Positions 26,461 to 35,415 are shown, counted from the first letter of the stretch. The stretch: 48,634 nucleotides of DNA from an uncultured Acetatifactor sp. (GCA_910589655.1 CAJUTJ010000097.1:1-48634), one strand, 5' to 3'. Numbers and translations are program-made. The notes: generated by a model from the letters alone, not told the origin.

Positions 26461-26604
26461 ATGTCGCAGCTTTGCTGCGACTCAAATCCGGATGAGAAAT
26501 GCCGTGTTTTCAGGCATTTCTCAGCGTGAAATTTAGTACTTCTCCGCGAAGCAGCCTTTGCTGCGAGCGGAAATTGCCGAAGGCAATTAGAAGTACTTTT
26601 CACG
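26461..26604 (-). repeat. Three-way-junction palindromic element flanked by 9-bp direct repeats
   Basis: The outer stem pairs 26523-26531 and 26535-26543 with 26589-26606 (18 bp, one 3-nt bulge). It encloses two hairpins: 26544-26570 (CCGC-GCAGC/GCTGC-GCGG) and 26572-26588 (AATTGCC/GGCAATT). Beside it lie GAGAAATGCC/GGCATTTCTC (26494-26522) and GTCGCAGC/GCTGCGAC (26463-26481). The 9-mer CTAACCTCC flanks it at 26452-26460 and 26605-26613. It is in frame with the glycosyltransferase gene. Confidence 0.8.
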
Positions 26605-26654
26605 CTAACCTCCTTGCGGAATCTTAATTGCGGATAAATGCAGTACCAAAGGGT

Positions 26655-27905
26655 CTAAAATCCTCCCGCATTATTGCCCTGATACAGATAGCAGAAAAAG
26701 ACGATTCCGCAGATCAAATGATACAGGAATGTCACCAGTTCCGGCGTCAAAAACAATTTATACATCAGGTTTTCCCGTTTCATGACATTTTTAATGACTT
26801 GCAGGATAGAAATCAGAAATACAAAAAACAATCCATGCATATAGCCCCATGAGAAGTTCATGTGTCCAAAACGGAATCCCTTTTCATACAACAACAGAAA
26901 CGTCAAAAACCCTGCCGCCATCATCTGCCACGCCAGACGGAAAGCCCCGTTCTTTCTCAAGTCTTTCCAATTCAGAGCCAGCACCGAAAAGGGAAACAAC
27001 AGTGCCATCATGATACTCAGCGGAATGTTTCCCGTAAACACATGCCAAGCCTTGCCCATCTCAAACCCGATGCCCGTCTCCTCCCCCTGAGAGTTGGTTC
27101 CCATAAAAACTCCCCAAAACTGATACAGCAGCAGCAGCACTGTGGGCAGGAAACAGCAGCATAAATAAAAGGTATTTTTCCAATTAGAAAATTTCTTCGC
27201 GAACAGCCGCCAAAAAACCGTAATCGCCAGTACCGGACCTAAAATAAAGGTAAAGCTTGGTTTTGTAAAAGTGGCAAGAAACAGCGACGCACCCAGAAGC
27301 GCCCCGTCTCTTAGAGAAAAGCGCTCCTCATACTCCGAGAGCACCTTGGCAGACAGAAAGAAGCAAAGCACGGTAAAAGGACGCACCGCCAGATAGGTGG
27401 CGTTCCAATACGGATTGGGAGTGTAAATTCCGTTACACCGGTAAATATAATCGTAACTCCAAAATTTTTCTTCCCGTTCGGAATAAATCATAGACATGAA
27501 AAAAAGAGAAAAGACGGCCACAGTAGATACCGTCTGCCAGAAGGCTGACCAGCGCAGCCCCTCCCTTTTCGCATAATCCGCCAATATAGTGTCAAAATAA
27601 TATTTCACCAATAGAACACACAAGGAATTCAAAAGCATGGTAGAAAAAGCCACGGCTCCCTCGGGCGTGACAAAAATCATCCAAATTCTGGATATCCAGA
27701 AAAACAGCCGGTAGGGAAAATCAAAGCCGCTGTCCAGCCCCTGTGTCTCCAGAATATATGCTTTCATATCCGAATAATAAATTCCCTGATACTCTATGGC
27801 CTGCCTGTAAAAAAGCCGCATCATCATCAGGGAATACAATGCCAAAAGGATACCGAAAAAAATAAGATTCGGCAGCTGCTTCGGTACCTTTTTTCCACGC
27901 TTCAT
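26655..27905 (-). CDS. Polytopic membrane protein, probable GT-C-like
   Basis: A 416-residue protein with about ten hydrophobic helices, short loops, and an acidic residue in the first external loop (YYSDMKAYILETQG), the place where GT-C transferases keep their catalytic acid. I do not recognise a named family. The ATG overlaps the TGA of the upstream flavin reductase gene as ATGA, which points to translational coupling, and a GGAAGAAGG ribosome binding site is present. It sits in a run of minus-strand envelope genes. Alternatives are a flippase or an O-antigen-polymerase-like protein. Confidence 0.65.
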   Translation of the reverse strand: MKRGKKVPKQLPNLIFFGILLALYSLMMMRLFYRQAIEYQGIYYSDMKAYILETQGLDSGFDFPYRLFFWISRIWMIFVTPEGAVAFSTMLLNSLCVLLVKYYFDTILADYAKREGLRWSAFWQTVSTVAVFSLFFMSMIYSEREEKFWSYDYIYRCNGIYTPNPYWNATYLAVRPFTVLCFFLSAKVLSEYEERFSLRDGALLGASLFLATFTKPSFTFILGPVLAITVFWRLFAKKFSNWKNTFYLCCCFLPTVLLLLYQFWGVFMGTNSQGEETGIGFEMGKAWHVFTGNIPLSIMMALLFPFSVLALNWKDLRKNGAFRLAWQMMAAGFLTFLLLYEKGFRFGHMNFSWGYMHGLFFVFLISILQVIKNVMKRENLMYKLFLTPELVTFLYHLICGIVFFCYLYQGNNAGGF

Positions 27906-28501
27906 TCTGACCTTCTTCCTCCGCTGTTTTCCTTTTTCATGTCCTTTTTCACACTATAGCCGAAGGTGCCCACCTGCCGCCCGCAGCACAGGTACGCCCC
28001 ATGGGAGTAAACGATCGGCTCCGCCTTTTCCAAATGGAACTTGCGCTTCTCGTCCATATATTTTTCATCCGCATGAACCGCCGCCACATCCGCCAGAAAC
28101 ATATGGTGGGATCCCAGCGGCAGAATCTGCCGCACCCGGCATTCGATGTTCACCGGACTCTCCGCAATCAGCGGCGCCCTGACTTGATCCGCTTCCAGAG
28201 GGGTGAGACGGAGCGTCCGAAACTTGTCAACCTCCCTGCCGCTCCTGACGCCGCAGAAATCCGTGGCATACGCCAGCTCTCTGGTGGTCAGATTGATGAC
28301 AAATTCTCCCGTCTCCTTCAGGATCGGATAAGAGTATCTCTCGGGCCGAACCGATATACTGACCATGGGCGGATTGGTACAAACCGTCCCCGCCCATGCA
28401 ATCGTTATAATATTAAATTTTCCGTCCCTGTCCGCCATGCTCACCATGACCACCGGCAGAGGGTACAGCATATTTCCAGCTTTCCACAATTCCTTTGACA
28501 T
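27902..28501 (-). CDS. Flavin reductase-like (FMN-binding split barrel) protein
   Basis: A cytosolic flavoprotein of the DIM6/NTAB (flavin reductase-like) family that uses NAD(P)H and FMN. The 199-residue product shows PLPVVMVSMADRDGKFNI and AWAGTVCTNPPMVSISVRP, with FVINL near residue 88 and DKF near 113. Similar clostridial proteins have been linked to redox and ferredoxin chemistry; the partner is not visible here. The ribosome binding site is weak (GGTAAGCT). It shares an ATGA overlap with the downstream GT-C-like gene, an odd pairing for a cytosolic redox enzyme. Confidence 0.85.
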   Translation of the reverse strand: MSKELWKAGNMLYPLPVVMVSMADRDGKFNIITIAWAGTVCTNPPMVSISVRPERYSYPILKETGEFVINLTTRELAYATDFCGVRSGREVDKFRTLRLTPLEADQVRAPLIAESPVNIECRVRQILPLGSHHMFLADVAAVHADEKYMDEKRKFHLEKAEPIVYSHGAYLCCGRQVGTFGYSVKKDMKKENSGGRRSE

Positions 28502-28632
28502 AGCTTACCTATCCGTTTTCTACGCTAAAGCGGCACGGCGCCGGATTATCCGGCAACCCTTTTTCATTGTTCTGCCGAGTCCTTCCGGAGAACCGGCCGC
28601 CCTTTTAAAAGCTTTCGTCTTACGCTTTCCGG

Positions 28633-29844
28633 TTATTTTCCCAAAAACTGCAGAAGCTGAAGTATAATACTTCCCAGAGACGTGATCATCGCCACAATGG
28701 ATATTGCCAAAATCGCATTGGTCTTGCCCGTCATTTTGCCCATGTTGGATAAGGTTCCCGTCACCGCTTCGCTCTGCTTACTGCTCTCTTCCACTACAAC
28801 GGCCTGCACGTTGCGATATACTTTAACGCATTCCTTATGGACATTTTCTTCCAAAGTGGCGAACTTTTCCGTCAGCTTACTGTCGTCCGGTTCCTGAAAA
28901 GCATCCGCCTGACGCTCGATCTTCTCCAGCGTAGTTCCTACCTGCCGGTCCAAAACCAGCAGCCTCTCACCCACCTGCTTGTCCAGTCCGTTCAGTCTCT
29001 CCACTATCTGACGGTTCAGGTCATCCGTCTTACTGTCCATCTGCTGCCCCATACTCCCCAGCGTTTCATCCATCTGCCGGCTCATATTTCCCAGCGTTTC
29101 GTTCATCTGCTGTCCTAAACTGCCCAGCTGTCCGTCCACCTGCTGCCCCATGGCGCCCAGCTTGTCCTCCATCTGCCGGCCCATGGTTTCCAGCTTATCA
29201 CCGACCTGTCCGATGATTCCCAGCTTATTCTCTATCTGACCGACGTTTTCCAGCCTTTCACCCATCTGCCGCTCCATGGTTTCCAGCCTTTCGCCCACCT
29301 GCTGTTCCATGGTTTCCAGCTTTCCGCTCATCTGCTGTTCTATGGTTCCAAGCTGTCCGCCGATCTGCTGGCCTATGGTTCCCAGCTGTCCGCTCACCTG
29401 CTGTTCCATGGTTCCCAGCTGTCCGCCGATCTGCTGCTCTATGGCTTCCAGTTTTTCATCGACCTGACGCCCCATGGTTCCCAGCTGTCCGCCCACCTGC
29501 TGCTTCATAGCTTCCAGCCTGTCATCTACCTGCTTCTCCAAATGATCCAGCTGCAATGCCAGCTTTTTCTGCAGCTCTTCCGTCCCTTGGGCATCCGACT
29601 GGATGGATCTGATCTTCGCAATCCCTTCCTCCACCAGACGATTGACATTTTCCCCGCTGACTTGAGAATTTCTCAATTTGGCAGTTTCCTCATCCAGCAG
29701 CTTTTGCAGCTGCGACAGGCATTGATGATATTCTGCGATCTGTAACTTTAGTTTATTCATTTCTTCCGTATCCGCAGCCGTATTCGCCTGAATAATATCC
29801 TGTGCCGTCAATCGCTGCGCCAGCTTGTCCATAAAAACGTCCAT
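28633..29844 (-). CDS. Membrane-anchored 11-residue-repeat coiled-coil protein
   Basis: No known family was recognised. The 403-residue product has a short N-terminal helical region with a classic coiled coil (about 1-100). About 19 tandem 11-residue units (about 105-312) follow, of the form V/I-x-x-x-L-x-x-M/I-x-R/Q-Q. After that come a helical linker and one C-terminal membrane helix (about 375-400). Hydrophobic residues recur at positions 1, 5 and 8 of each unit, which fits a hendecad (right-handed) coiled coil or an apolipoprotein-like amphipathic helix. Start MDVFMDK follows AGGAGG; 13 extra residues upstream are rejected. It is first in a minus-strand series with the flavin reductase and GT-C genes. 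Confidence 0.8.
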   Translation of the reverse strand: MDVFMDKLAQRLTAQDIIQANTAADTEEMNKLKLQIAEYHQCLSQLQKLLDEETAKLRNSQVSGENVNRLVEEGIAKIRSIQSDAQGTEELQKKLALQLDHLEKQVDDRLEAMKQQVGGQLGTMGRQVDEKLEAIEQQIGGQLGTMEQQVSGQLGTIGQQIGGQLGTIEQQMSGKLETMEQQVGERLETMERQMGERLENVGQIENKLGIIGQVGDKLETMGRQMEDKLGAMGQQVDGQLGSLGQQMNETLGNMSRQMDETLGSMGQQMDSKTDDLNRQIVERLNGLDKQVGERLLVLDRQVGTTLEKIERQADAFQEPDDSKLTEKFATLEENVHKECVKVYRNVQAVVVEESSKQSEAVTGTLSNMGKMTGKTNAILAISIVAMITSLGSIILQLLQFLGK

Positions 29845-30094
29845 ATATACCTCCCTGCCCGCCCGAAGAAAAATATTTTCCATCCTCTTGGGTGCGTGCT
29901 TTCATATTTGGCAGTGCCTTTCTTTTCGTTTTTCCATTATGCCGGTTTCTTCGGCACAAAAAGTTCTGCATTTTTCGTTACTTATAGGTATTCTATCATT
30001 TTTGCCTTCACGGGTCAAGCAGACACCGCCAACGGCGGTACAAACAACGCGTGAGGGGAGAATTATGCAAAAGCTTTCCGCTCATGAATCTGCC

Positions 30095-30123
30095 TTGAAT
30101 GCATACAGGGCTTGTGATAAAAT
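30095..30123 (+). promoter_or_regulatory. Promoter of the 766-residue membrane protein gene
   Basis: TTGAAT (30095-30100), 17-base spacer, TAAAAT (30118-30123). It overlaps a 20-codon ORF (30065-30127, behind GAGGGGAG) that is therefore doubtful. The rest of 29845-30220 holds the ACCGCC/GGCGGT hairpin near 30025 and nothing else recognised. Confidence 0.6.
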
Positions 30124-30220
30124 CTAAAAGATATATTTTTTTGCATGTGCCAAAGCAATGACCGTCAGGCAGATTCGAAATACTGCCAAACATCAATACA
30201 GGAAAACCGGAGGATAACAA

Positions 30221-32521
30221 ATGTTTGCCCAAATTAATCAAAGAAAAAAGACCTATCTATATATTGCACTGCAGCTGTTCATTGTGGCCGCTGCCCTTTT
30301 CGGCTGGCTCCTCACCCGCGGTTCCCTCTTTCATAAAACCTTTACTTTAGACGAATACCTTGTATCCGCCCAGACAGTAGTCGTTGAAGATGTCACCACG
30401 GACGATACCATGAGCTCAGGGGGCGTATTTCTGACCACTCCGGAACTGTCCCTGCAAAAAGGCTCCTATCTGATTTACATTCATTATAATGCCAATGCCG
30501 GTGAAAGCACCGTCCACGGAAGCAGCTCACAGCTCGGTTTCATGGAGATGACCTGTCCCGACGCTCTATTAAATCCCGCTTATCACAGAGCCGAAATGAT
30601 GCTGGATCTCTCCCGGAGTGTGACGGACTTTACCCTCTCCGCTTCCTTCTCCGGCAGCGGCTACCTGAGTATCACAGGCATCAGCATTACGGAAACCACG
30701 GATCAGGCAAAGAGAGCCATTGTCCGTGCTTTTGCCCTCTGCCTTCTCCTAAACTTACTTCTTCTGTTCCGGAAGAGCAGTCCTTCCTCCCGCAAAGTGA
30801 TGCTGGCGCTGGCCGCAATCTTCGGAGTATCCTGCTATCCCCTATACTTGGATTATCTTCCGGTGGGTCATGATATTAATTTTCATCTTCTGCGGATTGA
30901 AGGGATTGCCAAGGGACTCTCCAATCATACTTTCCCCGTCAAAATCCATCCCTTTTGGGCCAAGGACTACGGGTATGCGGTGGGCGTGATGTATGGAGAC
31001 GCTTTCCTTTATTTCCCGGCGCTCTTGCGGCGCTTCGGCTATTCTGTCCAGTCCGCGTACAAGCTTTATGCGGCTTCCATAAACCTTGGCACTGTGGTTA
31101 TCAGCTACTTTACTTTTAAGAGAATGTTTCAAAGGAAGCAGGCCGGGCTCTTGGGAAGCCTTGTCTACTCTCTGTCCGTCTACCGTCTTATTGACACTTA
31201 TACCAGAGCTTCCGCAGGAGAATACACCGCCATGATGTTTTTCCCCGTAGTCTTATGCGGATTTTACCTTATTTTTACGGAGGCTTCCAGAGAAAATTGG
31301 CACAAATATGCCGCCATTACCTCTCTGGGTCTGACTGGCTTGATTCAATCCCATATTTTGAGCTGCGAAATGGCCGCCTTTGTCATCCTTGCCGTATGCC
31401 TGCTGCTGATCCGGCGCGTCTTTCGTCGTTATACCTTCACGGCTCTCGCTTTTGCCGCCTTGCTGTCGGTTCTTTTAAATCTAGGGTTTCTGGTGCCGTT
31501 TTTGGACTACTATGGCACGGATCTCTACATTAATTCAGAAAGTTGGACCGGAAGCACCATTGGCTTTTTTCAGGACAACGGACTTTTCCCCGTCCAGCTG
31601 TTCCCTCTTTTCGGACACGGGTCGGGAAGCGCTTACCACGCGCAGGCAGGAGTGTCCCACGAAGTTACTATTACTATGGGGATTGCATTCCTGCTGGGGC
31701 TTCTCTTATTCCTCTATCTGGTTCTGTGCCACTATAAGGAATGCCGTGCCCGGAAGCATTTTGCCCCGGCCTGTGTCTGTACCGCCTTGGGCTGCCTGCT
31801 TTTGTATATGAGCACCTGCTATTTCCCTTGGGAAGCCATTGCTTCTTGGGGCGCCCCTGTGAAGAAGCTGATTTACAGTATGGAATTCCCATGGCGGCTT
31901 CTGGCTCCCGCCACCGTGCTTTTGACCTTTTCCTGCTGCTTTTCCGTCTCCGTTTTATATGATATTTACGCCAAGCCCGCCGTGCACATGATTCTTCTCT
32001 CCCTGTCGGTTCTGTCCGCCATAAATTGCGGATGGTATCTGTATGATTTTACGTTTTCCGGTGATCCTTACCGGGTCTATACGGATTACGAGCAGAATTC
32101 CATGTGTATGTTCTCTTACGATTATCTTCCCGCGGAAACGGATCCCGAAAATATAGAGGATAATCTGATTGTCACAGAAGGGATTTCTTCCTTTGAGGCT
32201 TATGAAAAACAGGGCACAAAAATTCTCTGCAGCGTTGCCGCAGAGAAGACCGGAGGCTATATTGATTTTCCTCTGAATTACTATAAATATTATGCCTGCA
32301 GGGATACGGTAACCGGTGAACCTCTGGAAGTCTCCGGCGGTTACAACCACATGGTCCGTGTCTCCTTCCCCGCCAATTACAGCGGGGAAATCTTCCTCAG
32401 TTTCCGGGAGCCGCTTCACTGGAGGCTTTCGGAGCTTCTGTCCCTGCTGACGGTTCTGGGGCTTGTCTGTTTTCCTCTTTACCGGAAGTACAGAGCAAAG
32501 CGGCCAGCAAAGGGACGCTGA
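30221..32521 (+). CDS. Large polytopic membrane protein, PTPS-related/YfhO-like (GT-C fold suspected)
   Basis: This 766-residue protein has an N-terminal membrane helix (about 12-30), an extracytoplasmic beta-rich domain to about 165, then about ten or more helices. The loop GHDINFHLLRIEGIAKGL near residue 215 matches the acidic/His loop of the PTPS-related membrane family (PF10131) as I know it. A large soluble segment comes late (about 610-725), and a final helix is at about 733-752. It probably acts on polyprenyl-linked sugars or lipids at the outer face of the membrane; this is inference. The start is behind CGGAGG. Its last 125 bp overlap, tail to tail, the DUF6020 gene. Confidence 0.75.
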   Translation: MFAQINQRKKTYLYIALQLFIVAAALFGWLLTRGSLFHKTFTLDEYLVSAQTVVVEDVTTDDTMSSGGVFLTTPELSLQKGSYLIYIHYNANAGESTVHGSSSQLGFMEMTCPDALLNPAYHRAEMMLDLSRSVTDFTLSASFSGSGYLSITGISITETTDQAKRAIVRAFALCLLLNLLLLFRKSSPSSRKVMLALAAIFGVSCYPLYLDYLPVGHDINFHLLRIEGIAKGLSNHTFPVKIHPFWAKDYGYAVGVMYGDAFLYFPALLRRFGYSVQSAYKLYAASINLGTVVISYFTFKRMFQRKQAGLLGSLVYSLSVYRLIDTYTRASAGEYTAMMFFPVVLCGFYLIFTEASRENWHKYAAITSLGLTGLIQSHILSCEMAAFVILAVCLLLIRRVFRRYTFTALAFAALLSVLLNLGFLVPFLDYYGTDLYINSESWTGSTIGFFQDNGLFPVQLFPLFGHGSGSAYHAQAGVSHEVTITMGIAFLLGLLLFLYLVLCHYKECRARKHFAPACVCTALGCLLLYMSTCYFPWEAIASWGAPVKKLIYSMEFPWRLLAPATVLLTFSCCFSVSVLYDIYAKPAVHMILLSLSVLSAINCGWYLYDFTFSGDPYRVYTDYEQNSMCMFSYDYLPAETDPENIEDNLIVTEGISSFEAYEKQGTKILCSVAAEKTGGYIDFPLNYYKYYACRDTVTGEPLEVSGGYNHMVRVSFPANYSGEIFLSFREPLHWRLSELLSLLTVLGLVCFPLYRKYRAKRPAKGR

Positions 32522-34268
32522 TCATAATGGGCAGCACATAACGGAACTGTACCGTAGGCCCCAGCAGCATGGTGCCGAAATAAGTCAGGGGGAACAGGCA
32601 GATATACGCCTGTTTCCTCTGTTTTCTATAGAACAGCGCCACAGTAATCAACACCAGCGACAGGGTATAGAAAGCCGGCTTAAAAAGCAGGGAGACCACC
32701 GGCCAATGGTAAAAAGCATTGCCGCTGACAATCTTCTCCAGCTGCTTTTCCAGCCAAGGAAACTTTGAAATATGTTGTATCCCTTCGTAGGTATCGGATG
32801 CGGAGGAATTGTTGGTGAAAATGGCTCCATGCCTGTCGTCGCCGCCCCATCCCTGCATTTCGCAGTAGGTTCTGTCGTCCGGAAACCAGAAACCTCCCGT
32901 CACACATAGAAAAGCATCTATATATTCATTCGGGTATTCTAATCCCACTTTGAACCAGTCCTTCAGTACCTGTCCCATATCCGGCTCCCACACCGCCGAA
33001 AAACTGACTCCCGAGCGGGAAGCATCGGCAAGCGCCGGCATATGGTCCTGCCATGAATCCGCCGACACGTATTTGTCCACCAGCCTGTATATCTCGGGAT
33101 CCATATCTTCGGCATGGTAATGCCCCACTCTCGCAAACTGTTGGATCAGCACACTGTATTTTTCCACGGAGCTGCCCCGGAGCCTGGTTCCCAGCCCCAG
33201 CTGTATCCCTTCCTGTGCCCCTTTCCCCCCTGCCACCATCAGGGCGCATAACAGGAAAATGCGAAGCTTCTCTTTCCCTTTGGCAAAAATCAGAGACAAC
33301 ACGCCGAAAGCCGCCACGGCATACAGCGCATTATAGCGGAACAGCATCATCACCACCGCCGTGATGACCAAAGGGATCTCCATAATCCATTTCCGGTCTT
33401 CGTAAAAAAAATTGCGCTCCGTCAGCAAAATTATAAAAGTGAGAAATAACGCGCTGAAAATGGCATCCTTTGTACCGATCATCGCGGATACGGAGCAGAA
33501 GGGGAACAGTCCGTAAAACAGCGCCGTCAACACTACCGCCCACTTTTTCCCGGTTATTTTGTATATGACTGTGCAGGCGTAAGCCATGGACGCCGATACC
33601 ACCAGCATTTGGAATAAAGTAAGCAGCGCCATTCCCGTTTCGTTGGAGCCGAGCGCCCCGCCGATTTTTAGAAAAAGCCAGATCAGCCACGTATGGATCA
33701 AGGGCTGATAGGAGTTAAACCACGCCCAGCCGTTGTACGCCTCGTTGACCTGTCTGTGAAAGTCATAGGACATCACAATGGGATAATATGCCATCCACAC
33801 CGGGATCCACAGCAAAAATACCGCTCCCAAGGTGATGCCGAACACGGCTCCTTTTTTCCAAGGCTTTTTCTCCCGCCCTCTGACAGGCGGAAGCTTTTCC
33901 AGTAAGCCGAACAACATATCACAAAAGGGATAGAGGGCTATGGCCAGACAACAAGAACGCACCAAGATCATTCCCTTTCCTTTTACGCCGCAGTCGGTCA
34001 TCCCGTATTGCGCCAGCTGATATCCCAAAATCAGAAAAAGAGACAAGAAAAAACTGACCGCCGCCCCATATAAAAAGCGCCTTCTGGTCCGGCCGCCGGA
34101 AATACGTTTCAGCAGACCATATATGCCCCCTGCAAGAAACACGGACATTACGCTGTAATCCGGATATCTGCTCCCCGTCAGTTCCAGCAGATAACATACT
34201 CCGTAAGTTCCCAGAAAAGACAATATGATTAGAACAGCCTGCTCTCCCGCTTTTGTAATCCTGCCCAT
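32397..34268 (-). CDS. DUF6020-type polytopic membrane protein
   Basis: A 623-residue protein with about 13 hydrophobic helices, recognised as the Lachnospiraceae DUF6020 type. The loop IVMSYDFHRQVNEAYNG near residues 163-180, followed by a membrane helix pair, resembles the first catalytic loop of GT-C transferases. A soluble region runs from about 355 to 505 (FWFPDDRTYCEMQGWGGDDR). The C-terminal 36 residues are low-complexity Ala/Glu/Pro/Ser and are encoded in the DNA that also codes, on the other strand, for the end of the 766-residue protein. The start is behind AGGAGGG. The start codon is preceded by an AT-rich leader with a hairpin at about 34300-34329. Confidence 0.78.
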   Translation of the reverse strand: MGRITKAGEQAVLIILSFLGTYGVCYLLELTGSRYPDYSVMSVFLAGGIYGLLKRISGGRTRRRFLYGAAVSFFLSLFLILGYQLAQYGMTDCGVKGKGMILVRSCCLAIALYPFCDMLFGLLEKLPPVRGREKKPWKKGAVFGITLGAVFLLWIPVWMAYYPIVMSYDFHRQVNEAYNGWAWFNSYQPLIHTWLIWLFLKIGGALGSNETGMALLTLFQMLVVSASMAYACTVIYKITGKKWAVVLTALFYGLFPFCSVSAMIGTKDAIFSALFLTFIILLTERNFFYEDRKWIMEIPLVITAVVMMLFRYNALYAVAAFGVLSLIFAKGKEKLRIFLLCALMVAGGKGAQEGIQLGLGTRLRGSSVEKYSVLIQQFARVGHYHAEDMDPEIYRLVDKYVSADSWQDHMPALADASRSGVSFSAVWEPDMGQVLKDWFKVGLEYPNEYIDAFLCVTGGFWFPDDRTYCEMQGWGGDDRHGAIFTNNSSASDTYEGIQHISKFPWLEKQLEKIVSGNAFYHWPVVSLLFKPAFYTLSLVLITVALFYRKQRKQAYICLFPLTYFGTMLLGPTVQFRYVLPIMISVPLLAALLCTSGKEENRQAPEPSAGTEAPKASSEAAPGN

Positions 34269-34601
34269 TCCATACCCTCCTAAGATAAATATTTTAGGCA
34301 GCAGTTCAAACGGCTCTCTGAACCGCTGCTATTTTACTCAGTATATCACATTTTTCTATGCGTTTCTCTCCGCACTTCCTTTTTTGTATATTTTGCACAG
34401 TTTATTTGCTTATTTAGTTTCTGTCTTCACAATATTAACCAAGTTTTTACATGCCGTTCATACTTTGTTCATATTTAATTGTTATACTTTATTTAGATTC
34501 AAGAACAGATATTTAGATAATTTTTTCATAATAGCCCGGGTGCCGAAAGGTATCCGGGCACTCCTCATTTCTGGTATAATTTCCGGTACGCTTCATTATG
34601 C
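34269..34601. other. Intergenic stretch with two hairpins
   Basis: A GCAGTTCA...TGAACCGCTGC hairpin near 34300-34329 lies in the presumed leader of the DUF6020 gene. GCCCGG/CCGGGC pairs at 34534-34559. The remainder is AT-rich with a possible TATACT -10 on the minus strand near 34337. No gene is seen. Confidence 0.4.
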
Positions 34602-34650
34602 AAAAAAGCATCTGCCCAACCGGAATTTCTTTCGTCCGGTAAGCAGATGC
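34602..34650 (-). terminator. Terminator of the relQ-like gene
   Basis: GCATCTGC (34608-34615) pairs with GCAGATGC (34643-34650), with an inner CCGG/CCGG stem. Leftward, it runs into TTTTTTG. It lies 49 bp after the stop codon. Confidence 0.85.
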
Positions 34651-34698
34651 CGTACATGTTTCAGTATGCTTTTTTAGATACCTTTTTAGATTACCTTT

Positions 34699-35373
34699 TT
34701 AGATTACCTTTTTGGCTTTGTTTTCACCCGCAAGCTCTGTGTTCTGTACAAGCGCCAATATCTCATCATTCAGGGACAACATCCTTGCGTCCAAATCCGT
34801 CACCATCTTTGCACACTCTACCAGCTCGCTTCTGATATGATCCGGTGCATCCCCCTCAAACTTATAATGAATCTTGTGCTCCAGACTGGCCCAGAAATCC
34901 ATGGCAACCGTGCGTATCTGTATCTCCACTTTCGTATCTACATTGCGGTCGGACAGATAGACCGGCACTGTGACGATCATATGGTAGCTCTTATAACCGC
35001 TTGCTTTGGGAAAGGTAATATAATCCTTTACGGCAATGACTTTAATGTCCCTCTGCTCCCGAATCATATCGGCAATACGATAAATATCGGACGTAAACGA
35101 GCATATGACGCGGATGCCGGCTATATCGTTTACATACCTCACCATATTGTCGATGGTAGACGCATAACCGTGACGTTTCAACTTCTTGACAATACTCTCA
35201 GGGGTCTTGATGCGAGCCTTGATATGTTCAATAGGGTTATACTGATGTACATGCTGAAATTCATCGTTGAGGATTTCCATTCTAGTCTGAATCTGGCGCA
35301 GCGCCGCATTATAAACCAGTGTGACCTCTTTCCAACTGTCAATTCCATCCCCATTGTCTACTTTTAAATCCAT
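34699..35373 (-). CDS. relQ: Small alarmone synthetase (GTP pyrophosphokinase, RelQ/YjbM type)
   Basis: A single-domain (p)ppGpp synthetase that transfers pyrophosphate from ATP to GDP/GTP in stress. The 224-residue product contains the RelA/SpoT synthetase core: RIKTPESIVKKLKRHG (ATP/substrate loop), VNDIAGIRVICSF, FPKASGYKSYHMIV (GTP-binding G-loop region) and VEIQIRTVAMDFWASLEHKI. No hydrolase, TGS or ACT domains are present. The start at 35373 is behind AAAGGAG, and upstream in-frame codons are rejected. It has its own promoter and terminator, so it is monocistronic. Confidence 0.93.
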   Translation of the reverse strand: MDLKVDNGDGIDSWKEVTLVYNAALRQIQTRMEILNDEFQHVHQYNPIEHIKARIKTPESIVKKLKRHGYASTIDNMVRYVNDIAGIRVICSFTSDIYRIADMIREQRDIKVIAVKDYITFPKASGYKSYHMIVTVPVYLSDRNVDTKVEIQIRTVAMDFWASLEHKIHYKFEGDAPDHIRSELVECAKMVTDLDARMLSLNDEILALVQNTELAGENKAKKVI

Positions 35374-35415
35374 AACTACTCCTTTGTCGGAAATGCTTTC
35401 TATAATTTCACATTC

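Noticed and set aside
30065..30127. A 20-codon ORF (MQKLSAHESALNAYRACDKI) behind GAGGGGAG as a leader peptide
   Set aside because: The promoter TTGAAT-17-TAAAAT for the next gene lies inside it, so it would not be on that transcript; no other support.
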